Shown here: one piece after another, positions 1 to 8,286 of the stretch
How the letters are laid out: each line of letters opens with the position of its first letter
How positions within the stretch are numbered: the first letter of the stretch is position 1
Assembly: GCF_003097235.1 (NCBI RefSeq)
Contig: NZ_QEQQ01000007.1
Location: forward strand, 124,001 to 188,000
Length of the DNA: 64,000 nt
From: Pseudomonas sp. CC120222-01a
GTDB lineage: Bacteria > Pseudomonadota > Gammaproteobacteria > Pseudomonadales > Pseudomonadaceae
Direction of reading: 5' to 3'
The notes under the pieces: model-generated
What the model was told of the DNA's origin: nothing
The model's database searches: none
The model's input: the letters and a program-made list of their open reading frames with translations, nothing else
Made by a program: the position numbers and the translations under genes

Positions 1-551
1 GGTGGCCGGTCATTCCGGGCACGCTGATGGCGTTAGTTGGCATTGCCTGGGTAGTGAGTGGGGATACGCTGACTGGGGTGGGTTTCCTTGCTGCTATCGA
101 GGCTAACGCACTGAGCTTCGGGCTGGCGACACTCGGGGCAGTGAGCTTTGCGTTGTACTGCAATGTCACGCGCAAATATGCGAACGGTAAGAACTTGGTC
201 ACGTTGTTTTTCTCTGTGACGGCGTTGGCATTATGGCTGGACTATGCGTTCAGTGATGAGCGGGCCATTACGTTGACGTTCAGGGGTACGCTTGAGCTCG
301 TAGCGGCGAGCCTGTCCTTCGCCCTGGGCTACGCCCTCTGGAATATTGGCGTCTTGCGCGGCAACCTCACGCTGCTCTCTACGGTTTCTTACTTTGGGCC
401 AGTCTTTTCCTCTTTATTCGCCGCATTCTGGCTCGATGTTCAACTTTCGGTGCATTTCTGGCAGGGCACGCTTCTGGTGACTTTGGGTTCACTGCTTTGT
501 TGGGGTGCGACCCGGCAGCACCCGGCGGCTCGCCTTGCCCAAGCGGATTGA
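1..551 (+). CDS. DMT/EamA-family exporter, YddG-like, 5' end outside window
   Basis: The reading frame is open to the left edge (WPVIPGTLM precedes the first Met at 27), so about 180 C-terminal residues are seen. They contain roughly five hydrophobic helices. The pattern, including the segment ALGYALWNIGVLRGN and the closing helix LLVTLGSLLCWGA, resembles the second half of YddG-type aromatic amino acid or metabolite exporters of the drug/metabolite transporter superfamily. It would act in the inner membrane. Substrate cannot be read from the sequence. It converges on the dehydrogenase gene at 792-1541. Confidence 0.75.
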   Translation, partial: WPVIPGTLMALVGIAWVVSGDTLTGVGFLAAIEANALSFGLATLGAVSFALYCNVTRKYANGKNLVTLFFSVTALALWLDYAFSDERAITLTFRGTLELVAASLSFALGYALWNIGVLRGNLTLLSTVSYFGPVFSSLFAAFWLDVQLSVHFWQGTLLVTLGSLLCWGATRQHPAARLAQAD

Positions 552-671
552 GCTACCTCGCGATTGCCGGGCGGAAGGCTCTGGCCTTTGCAGCGCATTT
601 GCCCGTGTCTGATACGGTTGAAACCCACGTCAAGGCAGCGGCGGGGAGGGCTCTCAGGTTGGGGAGTTTTC

Positions 672-705
672 CCTGGCGGGTTGAGCGAACGCTCAGCCCG
701 CCAGG
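672..705. terminator. 16-bp stem hairpin between convergent genes
   Basis: Arms cctggcgggttgagcg and cgctcagcccgccagg pair over 16 bp with one mismatch and a 2-nt loop. There is no long T-run. Its place between two convergent genes suggests a shared terminator. The rest of 552-791 shows no convincing gene. Confidence 0.5.
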
Positions 706-791
706 AATGTGCCCCGTTGACCGTTGACGAACCCTGTCACGCTTGGCGGGTTAGCCTGATGAGCCTCGATTTCATGCGCGCGCAGGCCACC

Positions 792-1541
792 TTATTGGGG
801 TAATGGCAGCTTGATGGTGCGACCGCCATCTACCACCATCACCTGGCCGGTAATGAAGGATGCGGCATCGCTCGCCAGGAACAAGGCCATGTCACCGATG
901 TCTGCCGGTTCTCCCAATCGGCCGGCGGGGTGAAGGTTTAGCAGATTTGCCATTGCGCCTTCGCCGAGCTGCTCGTCGAGATAGGCCTTGCTGAGCGCAG
1001 AATTAATCCACCCAGGTGCAATGGCATTGCACCGGATCCCCTCTGTACCCAAGTCGACCGCAAGGGCTCGAGTAAGCCCGTGCACGCCGGCTTTTGAGGT
1101 GCAGTAGGCCGTATGCAGCGGATTGGCGCCTAGCCCTTCTATCGAGCTGATGTTGATCACACTACCCCCACGTCCCCGAAGTAGCGGCAGCAAGTATTTC
1201 ACCAGAAACACCGGTGCCCGCAGATTGATCGCCATCATGCGATCCCATTCTGACTCGGCCATGTCGTCCAGGCTGCTTTCGAACATGATGCCGGCGTTAT
1301 TGACCAGGATATCCAGGCCGACGAATTTGTCTGCCACTGCTGCCGCAATAGTGGCAGGCGCCTTGGATACGGCCAAATCAGCCTCGACCCAAGTTACGTT
1401 TGGGTGGTCACTCAATGCCCCATCAAGCGGTTGGCGCTGTGCAATGACCACCTGCGCGCCGGCGGCGAGGAATTTTTCGCAGATACCGCGGCCAATCCCT
1501 CGGCCGCCACCGGTTACAAGCGCAATTTTGCCATTCAACAT
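792..1541 (-). CDS. short-chain dehydrogenase/reductase (SDR)
   Basis: This 249-aa classical SDR has the nucleotide-binding motif TGGGRGIG near residue 10, the NNAG motif around residue 87, a catalytic Ser in NISSIEG and YCTSK about a dozen residues later. The C-terminus FITGQVMVVDGG is typical of 3-oxoacyl-ACP-reductase-like enzymes. The start at 1541 follows GAGGAT at good spacing; a longer in-frame start at 1610 would lie inside the upstream transporter gene. It begins 10 nt after the MFS gene stop, so the two are probably co-transcribed. The likely role is NAD(P)-dependent oxidation or reduction of a small alcohol or ketone imported by that transporter; the substrate is unknown. Confidence 0.88.
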   Translation of the reverse strand: MLNGKIALVTGGGRGIGRGICEKFLAAGAQVVIAQRQPLDGALSDHPNVTWVEADLAVSKAPATIAAAVADKFVGLDILVNNAGIMFESSLDDMAESEWDRMMAINLRAPVFLVKYLLPLLRGRGGSVINISSIEGLGANPLHTAYCTSKAGVHGLTRALAVDLGTEGIRCNAIAPGWINSALSKAYLDEQLGEGAMANLLNLHPAGRLGEPADIGDMALFLASDAASFITGQVMVVDGGRTIKLPLPQ

Positions 1542-1551
1542 AAAGTGATCC

Positions 1552-2871
1552 TCAACCTTTATTGAATGTTGAAGGTGCGAATGCGAACAGCATTGCACCG
1601 AGAAAAGCACAGGCCGCGACGATGTAAAGCGCCAGGTCGGTGCTGTGGGTAAGGTCCACGGTCCAGCCCACCAACCAGGGGCTGACCAGTCCCGCGAGGT
1701 TGCCGATGGAGTTGATGAGTGCTACGCCTGCGGCCGCGCTTGCCCCCAGAAGTGTCGTGGGTACGCTCCAGAACACAGGGAAGGCGGCCATCACTCCGCA
1801 GGTAGCCAATGTCAGGCCAACCATTGCGACGGCGCCATGATGAGCGAAGCGAGCCGCGATGATCAGGCCAGCCATGCCTATCAACAGTGAGATCGCCAGG
1901 TGCAGGCGACGTTCTCTGCGCAGATCCGAGGAGCGACCCACCACAATCATTACAATGCTGGCAACCAGGTAGGGCACAGCACTGAGCAGGCCGATTGATC
2001 GCAGGTCTGAGAAACCGGAGTTCTGGATAATGGTTGGCATCCAGAAACCCAGTGCGTACTCACCCATCTCTATGAAGAAGTACACCATGCTGAAGTACCA
2101 GACCACCGGTGAGCGAAGAAACGCTAGCCGGGAGTGGCCTGCTCGCGGGGCGGGAACATTTTTGGCGAGGTCACGCTGCAGCGCTTGGCGCACCAATTGT
2201 TTTTGCGTTGAACTGAGAAACGTTGCTTCCTCGAAACTGTTGGGGAGGCAGTGCTTGACCATCAGCCCTACAGCAACAGTGGGCACGCCGTAAATCACAA
2301 ACAGCCATTGCCAGTTGGACAGGCCCATGGCGCCCCAAGTCATGGCTTGCATTACCCAGCCAGAAATTGGCCCGCCGATGACGCTGGACAGCGGCGCAGC
2401 TGCCATGAACATCGCAATGACTCTTCCGCGTCGCTCACTGGGGAACCAACGAGTGAAGAAATAGATCACCCCCGGGAAAAAACCTGCCTCGGCAACGCCG
2501 ATCAGGAATCTGAACACATAGAAGCTGCTCACGTCAGAGGTCAGCATCATGGCCACTGTCAATAAGCCCCAGGTGACCATCAATGTGCCGATCCAGCGGC
2601 GCGGCCCGACACGCTCCAGAATCAGATTGCTCGGTACCGCGAACACCACATAGCCAATGAAGAAGATGCCGGCACCCAAGCCGTAGGCCGTTTCTGAAAT
2701 GTTCAGGTCGGTCAGCATCTGCAGTTTCGCGAAGCTGACGTTGATCCGTGCGAAGTACGCCAGGATGTAGCAGAGGAACAAGAAAGGTATCAATCGCCAG
2801 CTCATGCGACGGTAGGCGGATTCGAGCAAATCGATTGAGGAGTTGCGTATGCCGTTATCGGTCAATTCCAT
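1552..2871 (-). CDS. MFS transporter, anion:cation symporter (ACS) type
   Basis: A 439-aa protein with about 12 hydrophobic segments. The early helix with ARINVSFAKLQM, the segment AEAGFFPGVIYFFTRWFP and the R-x-G-R loop (SERRGRVIA) are hallmarks of the ACS family, which takes up organic anions such as phthalate, tartrate or hexuronates. The start at 2871 (MELTDNG) follows AGGGAC; the frame is open to 2964 but those extra residues look unlike a transporter N-terminus. It leads a two-gene unit with the SDR at 792-1541 and is divergent from the XRE-cupin regulator at 3220, which is the natural candidate regulator. Confidence 0.88.
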   Translation of the reverse strand: MELTDNGIRNSSIDLLESAYRRMSWRLIPFLFLCYILAYFARINVSFAKLQMLTDLNISETAYGLGAGIFFIGYVVFAVPSNLILERVGPRRWIGTLMVTWGLLTVAMMLTSDVSSFYVFRFLIGVAEAGFFPGVIYFFTRWFPSERRGRVIAMFMAAAPLSSVIGGPISGWVMQAMTWGAMGLSNWQWLFVIYGVPTVAVGLMVKHCLPNSFEEATFLSSTQKQLVRQALQRDLAKNVPAPRAGHSRLAFLRSPVVWYFSMVYFFIEMGEYALGFWMPTIIQNSGFSDLRSIGLLSAVPYLVASIVMIVVGRSSDLRRERRLHLAISLLIGMAGLIIAARFAHHGAVAMVGLTLATCGVMAAFPVFWSVPTTLLGASAAAGVALINSIGNLAGLVSPWLVGWTVDLTHSTDLALYIVAACAFLGAMLFAFAPSTFNKG

Positions 2872-3040
2872 GTGAGTCCCTACAGGCTTGGTGTTTGAGG
2901 TTACCCAACCATTCACATTGCTCTGCTGGGTCGGAATCTGCGCACGAGAAGCGTTCGAGCCCACCTGCAGGATCCAGCTGAATGGATGAGGACGCTTGGA
3001 AGCAGGCGGCTCCCGCTCGGTATTGCTGACCGCCTGTCAA

Positions 3041-3130
3041 ACATAGCTACAATAATAATTTTTTGTAAAAAATTTTCATAAAATTGATAAAATGTCAGAT
3101 AATTTCTATATGGGTTATTTATTGGCTTTG
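3041..3130. promoter_or_regulatory. AT-rich divergent control region with palindrome
   Basis: This stretch is strongly AT-rich against its surroundings. It contains AATTTTTT-GT-AAAAAATT at 3057-3074, an 8-bp inverted repeat with a 2-nt centre, and several TATAAT-like hexamers. It sits between the divergent MFS gene and the XRE-cupin regulator and probably holds both promoters and the operator. Exact start sites cannot be assigned. Confidence 0.5.
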
Positions 3131-3219
3131 ATTTGTCTTTTGTGGAAATTCGCTGCGTGCCCCGGTGGAGCGTTTTTGCCGCTCGCTAGGGCTGGCTCGA
3201 AGAGAATGATGAGGTTCGT

Positions 3220-3828
3220 ATGACTGGTAATGCTGCAGGCGACGCTTTAATTGAAGGCGGATTCGAGTTGTCAGAGCCTGCCCCTGCTTGGGGTCACGAA
3301 ATCCGAAAGCTGCGCAAGGCGCGCGGCAAAACGTTGGCCGAGCTGGCCCTGGCCACCGGCCGTTCTCCCAGCTTTCTGAGCCAGCTGGAGCGAGGAAACA
3401 CCGATATCTCGATCACTGATTTGAGGAACCTGGCGGCCGCTCTTGGAGTGCCGCTCGGTTGGTTTTTTACCGCTGACAGCAAGCCACAATCAGAAGTGGG
3501 GCGGGTAGTGCGAGCGGATAGCCGGCGCCGCTTGGGCGCCTTTCTTGATGGCATTACCGAAGAGCTGCTCTCGCCCGACATCGGTGGCAGGTTCGAAATG
3601 TTTCTCAGCACATTTGCAAAGGGCGCCACGCGGCCGGCAGCGGTGCCCCGGGATACCGAGGAGGAAATTTACGTCGTCAAAGGGCAGTTCGATATCTGGA
3701 TAGATGACGACATGTTCAGCCTCAAGGCCGGGGATAGCTTCCGTATCGTCCATGAGCCTTACCGATGGGTGAATACCGGCGATACCGAGGTTGTGGTCGT
3801 GTGGGTGATCGCGCCGCCGATTTACTGA
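3220..3828 (+). CDS. XRE-family transcriptional regulator with cupin domain
   Basis: A 202-aa protein with an N-terminal helix-turn-helix (residues about 25-80: IRKLRKARGKTLAELA, then SPSFLSQLERG) and a C-terminal small cupin barrel (about 120-200: EEEIYVVKGQFDIWI, LKAGDSFRI). This two-domain layout is common in pseudomonads for repressors that sense a small ligand in the cupin. RBS GAGG lies 6 nt before the ATG. It is divergent from the MFS-SDR pair and likely controls it; the ligand is unknown. Confidence 0.88.
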   Translation: MTGNAAGDALIEGGFELSEPAPAWGHEIRKLRKARGKTLAELALATGRSPSFLSQLERGNTDISITDLRNLAAALGVPLGWFFTADSKPQSEVGRVVRADSRRRLGAFLDGITEELLSPDIGGRFEMFLSTFAKGATRPAAVPRDTEEEIYVVKGQFDIWIDDDMFSLKAGDSFRIVHEPYRWVNTGDTEVVVVWVIAPPIY

Positions 3829-4041
3829 AGGTCATCATGACCTGTGGGTTATTCGTGCCGATGTGCGCCTGCTGCGATCATGGGCATGTCGTTATGGTAC
3901 GCAGCGCTTTGGTAAAGGGCGGGTTAGGTCGCCTGGGGCGTGCTCGGGCGTTCCGGCGTTCTGTACCAGGGCCTGGGTCCCTTGAGTGACTGCGTAGCGC
4001 GGTTGCTCGCAGTTGCTCAAGCGCTGCGCATAAGCCAGATA

Positions 4042-4539
4042 TCAGCTGGCGGGAAGTGAGATCGTCTCCGACGACTTGCCGAGCACTGCGCAAAGCGCAT
4101 CGATGATGATCTGGTGGTCTTGTCTGTCTGGCAGGCCTGAAACGGTCACGCTGCCGATGGGGCCCGTGCCGCGAACGATAATGGGAAACCCTCCTCCAAA
4201 ACTGGCGTAATCCGCAGGCGGCAGATGATAGCGCTGGCTGATGTCCTTACCTTCCAGTTTGAGCTGGTGAGCAACCCGGTAAGAACTGCGCAGAAACCGT
4301 TGAACGGTATTGTTCTTGCGCCGTACCCAGTCATGGTTATCGGCGGTGACGCCCGGTCTGGCGGCCAGGAATAACGGGCGGTCAAAGCGCCTTACATCGA
4401 TGACCAGCGGCCAGTTCTCGCGTGTGGCCTTGCTGTAGAGAAGGGCTCCTAGCTCCCAGGCGTTGTCCTCGTCGAAGCTTTCGAACTGTAACACCTGCTC
4501 TTGGTGAATCAGTACTGCCAACTCTTCCTTTAGATCCAT
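4042..4539 (-). CDS. UPF0303 family protein (haem-degrading-domain fold)
   Basis: A 165-aa protein resembling the UPF0303/YBR137W group of the PF03928 fold: an N-terminal segment with LQFESFDEDNAWELG, a central NTVQRFLRSSY and the glycine-rich FGGGFPIIVRGTGPIGSVTVSGL. Members are small cytosolic proteins of unclear function; haem binding is known only for distant relatives. The start at 4539 follows AGAGGCG. It is convergent with the regulator at 3220, and a second PF03928-type protein lies at 5771. The 213-bp gap 3829-4041 shows no clear gene. Confidence 0.75.
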   Translation of the reverse strand: MDLKEELAVLIHQEQVLQFESFDEDNAWELGALLYSKATRENWPLVIDVRRFDRPLFLAARPGVTADNHDWVRRKNNTVQRFLRSSYRVAHQLKLEGKDISQRYHLPPADYASFGGGFPIIVRGTGPIGSVTVSGLPDRQDHQIIIDALCAVLGKSSETISLPAS

Positions 4540-4735
4540 TTAAGACGCCTCTGCTGTGGGTGCTTCACGCCAAGCGAGAAGCATTGGGGGCTTGAGTGAA
4601 TGGGCAAACGGCTCGGTATGGCTGGCCTGCCCGTGACACCTAGGGCCGCAAGCTGCGGCCTTGGCAGGTGGCACGCCGTCGTCTCGGCGCGCATCACACA
4701 TTCAATGCAGCATAAAATTCGCTACTCAATAAAAA

Positions 4736-4782
4736 CAGATAAATAATTATCCAATAAAATATAAACTGTCTATATTTATCTG
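4736..4782. promoter_or_regulatory. candidate operator: 10-bp inverted repeat in AT-rich region
   Basis: CAGATAAATA at 4736-4745 and its exact complement TATTTATCTG at 4773-4782 flank an AT-rich core. The region 4700-4790 is the only AT-rich part of the 355-bp gap between the UPF0303 gene and the SDR at 4895. Spacing fits a promoter/operator for the SDR-GlcG-EamA set. A similar string CAGATAA occurs at about 3096 upstream of the XRE-cupin gene, so one regulator could serve both; that is inference. Confidence 0.4.
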
Positions 4783-4894
4783 GCGAGGGAGCAGGAATGT
4801 TGACCCGCTGGTGCACGGTGCTGGCTCAGCAGTGTCACGAAAGCGAATGGCGGGACGGCGGTAGGTGCATCTGATCACTTAAAAGGAGCATTAC

Positions 4895-5716
4895 ATGAAG
4901 AACTGGTTCATCACGGGGGTATCCCGCGGTTTGGGCTTGGCCATGGCGCGAGCTGCATTGGCAAAAGGAGATCGGGTGTTAGGCACTGCGAGGGCAGCAG
5001 TTCCCGAACTTCAGGGCATGGGCGAGAACCTGCGAATCCTCAACGTCGACATGGGCGATGCGCAGGGTGTGGTGGAGGCCGTTCACGAGGCATTCAAGAG
5101 TCTTGGCCGGATCGATGTCGTCGTCAACAACGCCGGTTACGGCGTGCTGGGCGCTGTGGAAGTTTCATCGGATGCGCAAGTCCGGCAGTTGTTCGAGGTG
5201 AATCTCTACTCGCCTATTCGCATCGTCCGCACGGCCTTGCCATACCTGCGCGAACAGAAAAGTGGCCATATCATCAACATCACCTCGATTGCAGGGCGCG
5301 CTCCTGGTGTCGGTTCTGCTATCTATGCGGCGTCCAAGTTCGCCCTGGAGGGGTTCTCGGCTTCGTTGGCGCAGGAAGTCGAACCGCTAGGATTGCACGT
5401 GACGGCCGTAGCGCCCGGTCAGTTTCGTACGGATTTCCTGGCTGAAACCTCGCTGCAAGAGACGGCTGCGTTGGCAGAATATTCGCCGACCGTGGCAGCA
5501 GCGCTAAAGTCGATGTCCACTCTCCATGAGCACCAACTCGGTGACCCGGCACTGGCCGCAGAGGCGATCGTGCAGCTGGCGCATACCGAAGAGCCGCCTC
5601 TTCATCTGCTGCTGGGTTCGGATGCTTTGGACCGTGCCAAAGGCAAGTTGAAGACGATAACGGCAGAAATGGCACGGTGGGAATCTGTGACTATCGGGAC
5701 TGATTTCAAGAGCTAA
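4895..5716 (+). CDS. SDR family oxidoreductase
   Basis: A 273-aa SDR with an N-terminal Rossmann motif (ITGVSRGLG), NNAGYG near residue 90, Ser in NITSIAGRAPG and the catalytic YAASK near 150. It belongs to the YASK-type group often annotated as oxidoreductase/SDR of unknown substrate. AAAAGGAG precedes the ATG. It is followed 54 nt later by a GlcG-like gene and then an EamA exporter. A closely similar but broken copy lies at 7228-8013, so this looks like the surviving member of a duplication. Confidence 0.88.
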   Translation: MKNWFITGVSRGLGLAMARAALAKGDRVLGTARAAVPELQGMGENLRILNVDMGDAQGVVEAVHEAFKSLGRIDVVVNNAGYGVLGAVEVSSDAQVRQLFEVNLYSPIRIVRTALPYLREQKSGHIINITSIAGRAPGVGSAIYAASKFALEGFSASLAQEVEPLGLHVTAVAPGQFRTDFLAETSLQETAALAEYSPTVAAALKSMSTLHEHQLGDPALAAEAIVQLAHTEEPPLHLLLGSDALDRAKGKLKTITAEMARWESVTIGTDFKS

Positions 5717-5770
5717 ACGGGAACGTGAGTTGAGAGGATGACCCGCCCCTGCTTTTTCAAGGAGCAATGG

Positions 5771-6175
5771 ATGATGCAAACCCGTTACGCATTGGATCTG
5801 GACGTTGTCAGCGTCATTTTGCAACAGGCGATAGATCACGCAAGTGCCCAAGGTTGGGCGGTATCGATCGCCGTTGTGGACGAAGGCGGCGGCCTGTTGG
5901 CTTTCGCGCGCATGGATGGCGCCAGCCTGCTCAGTGCAGAGCTTGCCCAAGGGAAAGCCAGAACCGCGGCCATTGGCAAGCGCGACTCGAAGGCCTTTGA
6001 AACGATGGTCCAGGAGGGGCGCCTGAGCCTATTGAGCGTACAAGGCCTTACCTGCCTGGAGGGCGGCTTGCCGCTGCGATACGAAGGGCAGTGCCTGGGC
6101 GCGATTGGCGTTTCTGGCGTTGCATCGCACCAGGACATCCTGATCGCCAAGGCCGGAGCGGCCGTCATCGATTGA
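5771..6175 (+). CDS. GlcG/HbpS-family haem-binding-fold protein
   Basis: A 134-aa protein of the GlcG/HbpS type (PF03928): AIDHASAQGWAVSIAVVDEGG, then LLAFARMDGA and the C-terminal GGLPL...GAIGVSGV. This signature is typical. The family is often encoded beside catabolic dehydrogenases, but its biochemical role is unsettled. The start at 5771 lies 6 nt after AAGGAG; ATG at 5774 is equally possible. It probably shares a transcript with the SDR upstream and the exporter downstream. Confidence 0.85.
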   Translation: MMQTRYALDLDVVSVILQQAIDHASAQGWAVSIAVVDEGGGLLAFARMDGASLLSAELAQGKARTAAIGKRDSKAFETMVQEGRLSLLSVQGLTCLEGGLPLRYEGQCLGAIGVSGVASHQDILIAKAGAAVID

Positions 6176-6244
6176 TTCGATATTCACGAAAGGTCCAGTT
6201 GTCACGACGGGCTTTGCTCAGCGTTTTCATGGGTAGCGTTAGCA

Positions 6245-7201
6245 ATGAAAAGAACCACGGCACTGACTTGCTTGGGGCTAGGCCTCATCTGGGGCTGTAC
6301 TTACACCTTTCTCCAGTGGGCGACGCAACTGATCACGCCGCTGCAGACCACCTTCATTCGCGTGCTGTTCGGTTTTCTGCCTATTGCGGGTTACGGCCTG
6401 TTCACCGGCGTGCTGCAGTGGCGGCACATGCGCCACCTTCACCACTTTGCCGCGATGTCCATCCTGGCAGGCAGTGTCTACTTTTTTGCCATTACCGCAG
6501 GTACGGCATTGCTACCGTCAGGCGTTGCGGGGTTGCTCAATGGTGCGATCCCGCTGTTTGCCTTTCTGTGCGCTTGGCTGTTCCTGCGTGAGGAGCGGCT
6601 TGGGTTGCTCAAAGGCGCGGGTATCCTGATGGGCTTTTGCGGCATGCTACTGATCGCCGCCCCGTGGTCGAGCGCGCAAGCCGTGGATCCCGATGGCGTG
6701 GCCTTCATGCTGTTCGGGGCGCTGTGCTTCGGTGCCTCGTTCGTCTACACCAAACGTTTCATATCGCCACTGAAGATACCGGCCGTGGCGTTGACCACCT
6801 ACCAGTTGGGGTTGACCTTGCTCACCCTGGCCGCTCTCACGCCCATGACAGGGATTGCCAACCTTGCGGCCAGGCCGGCTGCGATGGTGGGTATCGTGCT
6901 TGGGCTGGGCGTACTCAGCACCGGCATTGCCTACATCGCATTCTACCGCCTGGTGGAAACCGAAGGCGCGGTGGCGGCCTCGGTGGTGACCTACATCCCA
7001 CCGGTGGTTGCTCTTTTGATAGGTGTGGCGGCTGGCGAACCTACGTCAGCCACTACCTGGATTGCAATGTTGTTGATTCTTGCTGGCGTGGCTGTGGTTC
7101 AGCTTGCGGGCCACTTTGAGCTGCGCTTTGGTTCGAGGTCGACTGATAAAGATAGTGGTCCTGAGCGGTCATCTGGTAGGTCCGAAACTGTCGGAGGCTA
7201 A
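6245..7201 (+). CDS. EamA/DMT-family transporter
   Basis: A 318-aa protein with ten hydrophobic segments in two EamA repeats: residues about 8-135, starting LGLGLIWGCTYTFLQWA, and about 150-280, ending PPVVALLIGVAAGEP. The charged C-terminal tail is about 30 residues. It would export or import a small metabolite across the inner membrane; the substrate is unknown. No strong RBS is seen before the ATG at 6245. It lies between the intact SDR/GlcG pair and the broken SDR copy. Confidence 0.85.
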   Translation: MKRTTALTCLGLGLIWGCTYTFLQWATQLITPLQTTFIRVLFGFLPIAGYGLFTGVLQWRHMRHLHHFAAMSILAGSVYFFAITAGTALLPSGVAGLLNGAIPLFAFLCAWLFLREERLGLLKGAGILMGFCGMLLIAAPWSSAQAVDPDGVAFMLFGALCFGASFVYTKRFISPLKIPAVALTTYQLGLTLLTLAALTPMTGIANLAARPAAMVGIVLGLGVLSTGIAYIAFYRLVETEGAVAASVVTYIPPVVALLIGVAAGEPTSATTWIAMLLILAGVAVVQLAGHFELRFGSRSTDKDSGPERSSGRSETVGG

Positions 7202-7227
7202 CTTCGAAAGGTCCAAGGAGGCGAATT

Positions 7228-8013
7228 ATGAAGTGCTGGATCATTACTGGAGTTTCTCGAGGCTTTGCGCGGCCCTTGCAAATGGCGACAAGGTGATCGG
7301 GACCGTACGAAGCGAAGCGCCAGCTCTGGAATACCCCGAAGGCCGCTGGCGCGTGCTCAAGGTCGACATGCATGATGATGAAGACGTTATCGCTGCAGCT
7401 CACCAAGCATTCGAAACCTTTGGCAGAATCGATGTGCTCGTCAATAACGCAGGTTATGGGTTGCTTGGGCCGATCGAAAGCTCGACCGATGACGACTTGC
7501 ACAAGCTGTTTCAGGTAAACGACTTCGCGCCGATCCGGATCATTCGCAAGGCCCTACCTTACTTGCGCAAGCAACAAGGCGCGCACATCGTCAATATTTC
7601 CTCAATCTCCGGACGCGCGCCGGGCTTAGGGGCCGGGCTTTACGCCGCCACCAAGTTTGCCGTTGAGGGGGTTACCGCCACTTTGGCTCGTGAGGTCGAA
7701 CCCTTTGGCACCAATGTTACCGCCGTTGCCCCTAGCCAGTTTCGTACCGACTTTCTCGATGCAGAGCCGCGGCAAGCGGATACGCAAGATGCAGCTTACG
7801 GGGCAACCGTGGGTGTAGCACTGGACGCTTTGTAACGCTCGAACCACCTCCAGCCAAGCGATCCTGAAAGCGGTAGCGGCAGAACAGCCACCGCTGCACC
7901 TGCTGCTGGGCGCCGATGCGATGGAACGGGTGAGGACAAAAATGAGGGCAGTGGATGAGGAAATAATCCGCGGGGAAGCAGTCAGTGCCAGTACAGGCTT
8001 CCGGAAAGCCTAG
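7228..8013 (+). pseudogene. decayed SDR gene, paralogue of the gene at 4895
   Basis: AAGGAGG and ATG at 7228 start an SDR N-terminus (MKCWIITGVSRGF). The frame then breaks at about 7262: the next homologous stretch (ALANGDKVIGT) is in another frame, and the second half of the Gly-rich cofactor loop is missing. The middle, with NNAGYG, SSISGRAPG and YAATK, is intact to a stop at 7833. The true C-terminal part (AILKAVAAEQPPLHLLLGAD) continues in the first frame from about 7858 to TAG at 8013. Two small deletions have therefore destroyed the gene. No functional dehydrogenase is expected because the cofactor site is broken. Confidence 0.82.
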
Positions 8014-8144
8014 ATTGACTGTCGCCCATGCTGGCTGCGGCTTAGCGCGAGGTGAACTGTGGCCGGAGTGGTCAGCGAGCCGGTGGCTAGAATAGCGCCA
8101 GTTCTGCTGCTTGCCATGGCATAACTTTAAGTCCAGAATCAAGG

Positions 8145-8165
8145 CTATCCCTGTTTCAGGGATAG
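8145..8165. repeat. perfect 9-bp inverted repeat next to att site
   Basis: CTATCCCTG-TTT-CAGGGATAG, with no T-run on either side. It lies 40 bp from the tRNA-Gly 3' end copy. It could be a binding site for a recombination protein or a weak terminator for the preceding genes; neither is shown. Confidence 0.4.
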
Positions 8166-8204
8166 CTGAAAACCTATAGATTTCAAAGGCTCGCAGGCCC
8201 GATG

Positions 8205-8225
8205 CGAGTCTCGTTTCCCGCTCCA
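8205..8225 (+). repeat. 3' end of tRNA-Gly(GCC): probable attachment-site scar
   Basis: These 21 bases equal the last 21 of the conserved bacterial tRNA-Gly(GCC) gene: part of the T loop, CTCGT, TTCCCGC, discriminator T and CCA. The rest of the tRNA (D arm, anticodon arm) is absent upstream. A partial tRNA 3' end followed by a terminator is the usual product of tyrosine-integrase insertion at a tRNA. The intact tRNA-Gly would lie left of this window, making 1-8204 the right part of an island. Confidence 0.75.
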
Positions 8226-8263
8226 AATTGGCCTTAACGAAGTATTTCGGTAAGGCAAGAAAG

Positions 8264-8286
8264 AAGGCCCTTCGGGGCCTTTTTTC
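8264..8286 (+). terminator. rho-independent terminator after the tRNA-Gly 3' end
   Basis: AAGGCCC-TTC-GGGGCCTTTTTT: a G+C-rich stem with a T-run. It is probably the original terminator of the tRNA-Gly transcript, displaced by the insertion. Confidence 0.8.
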
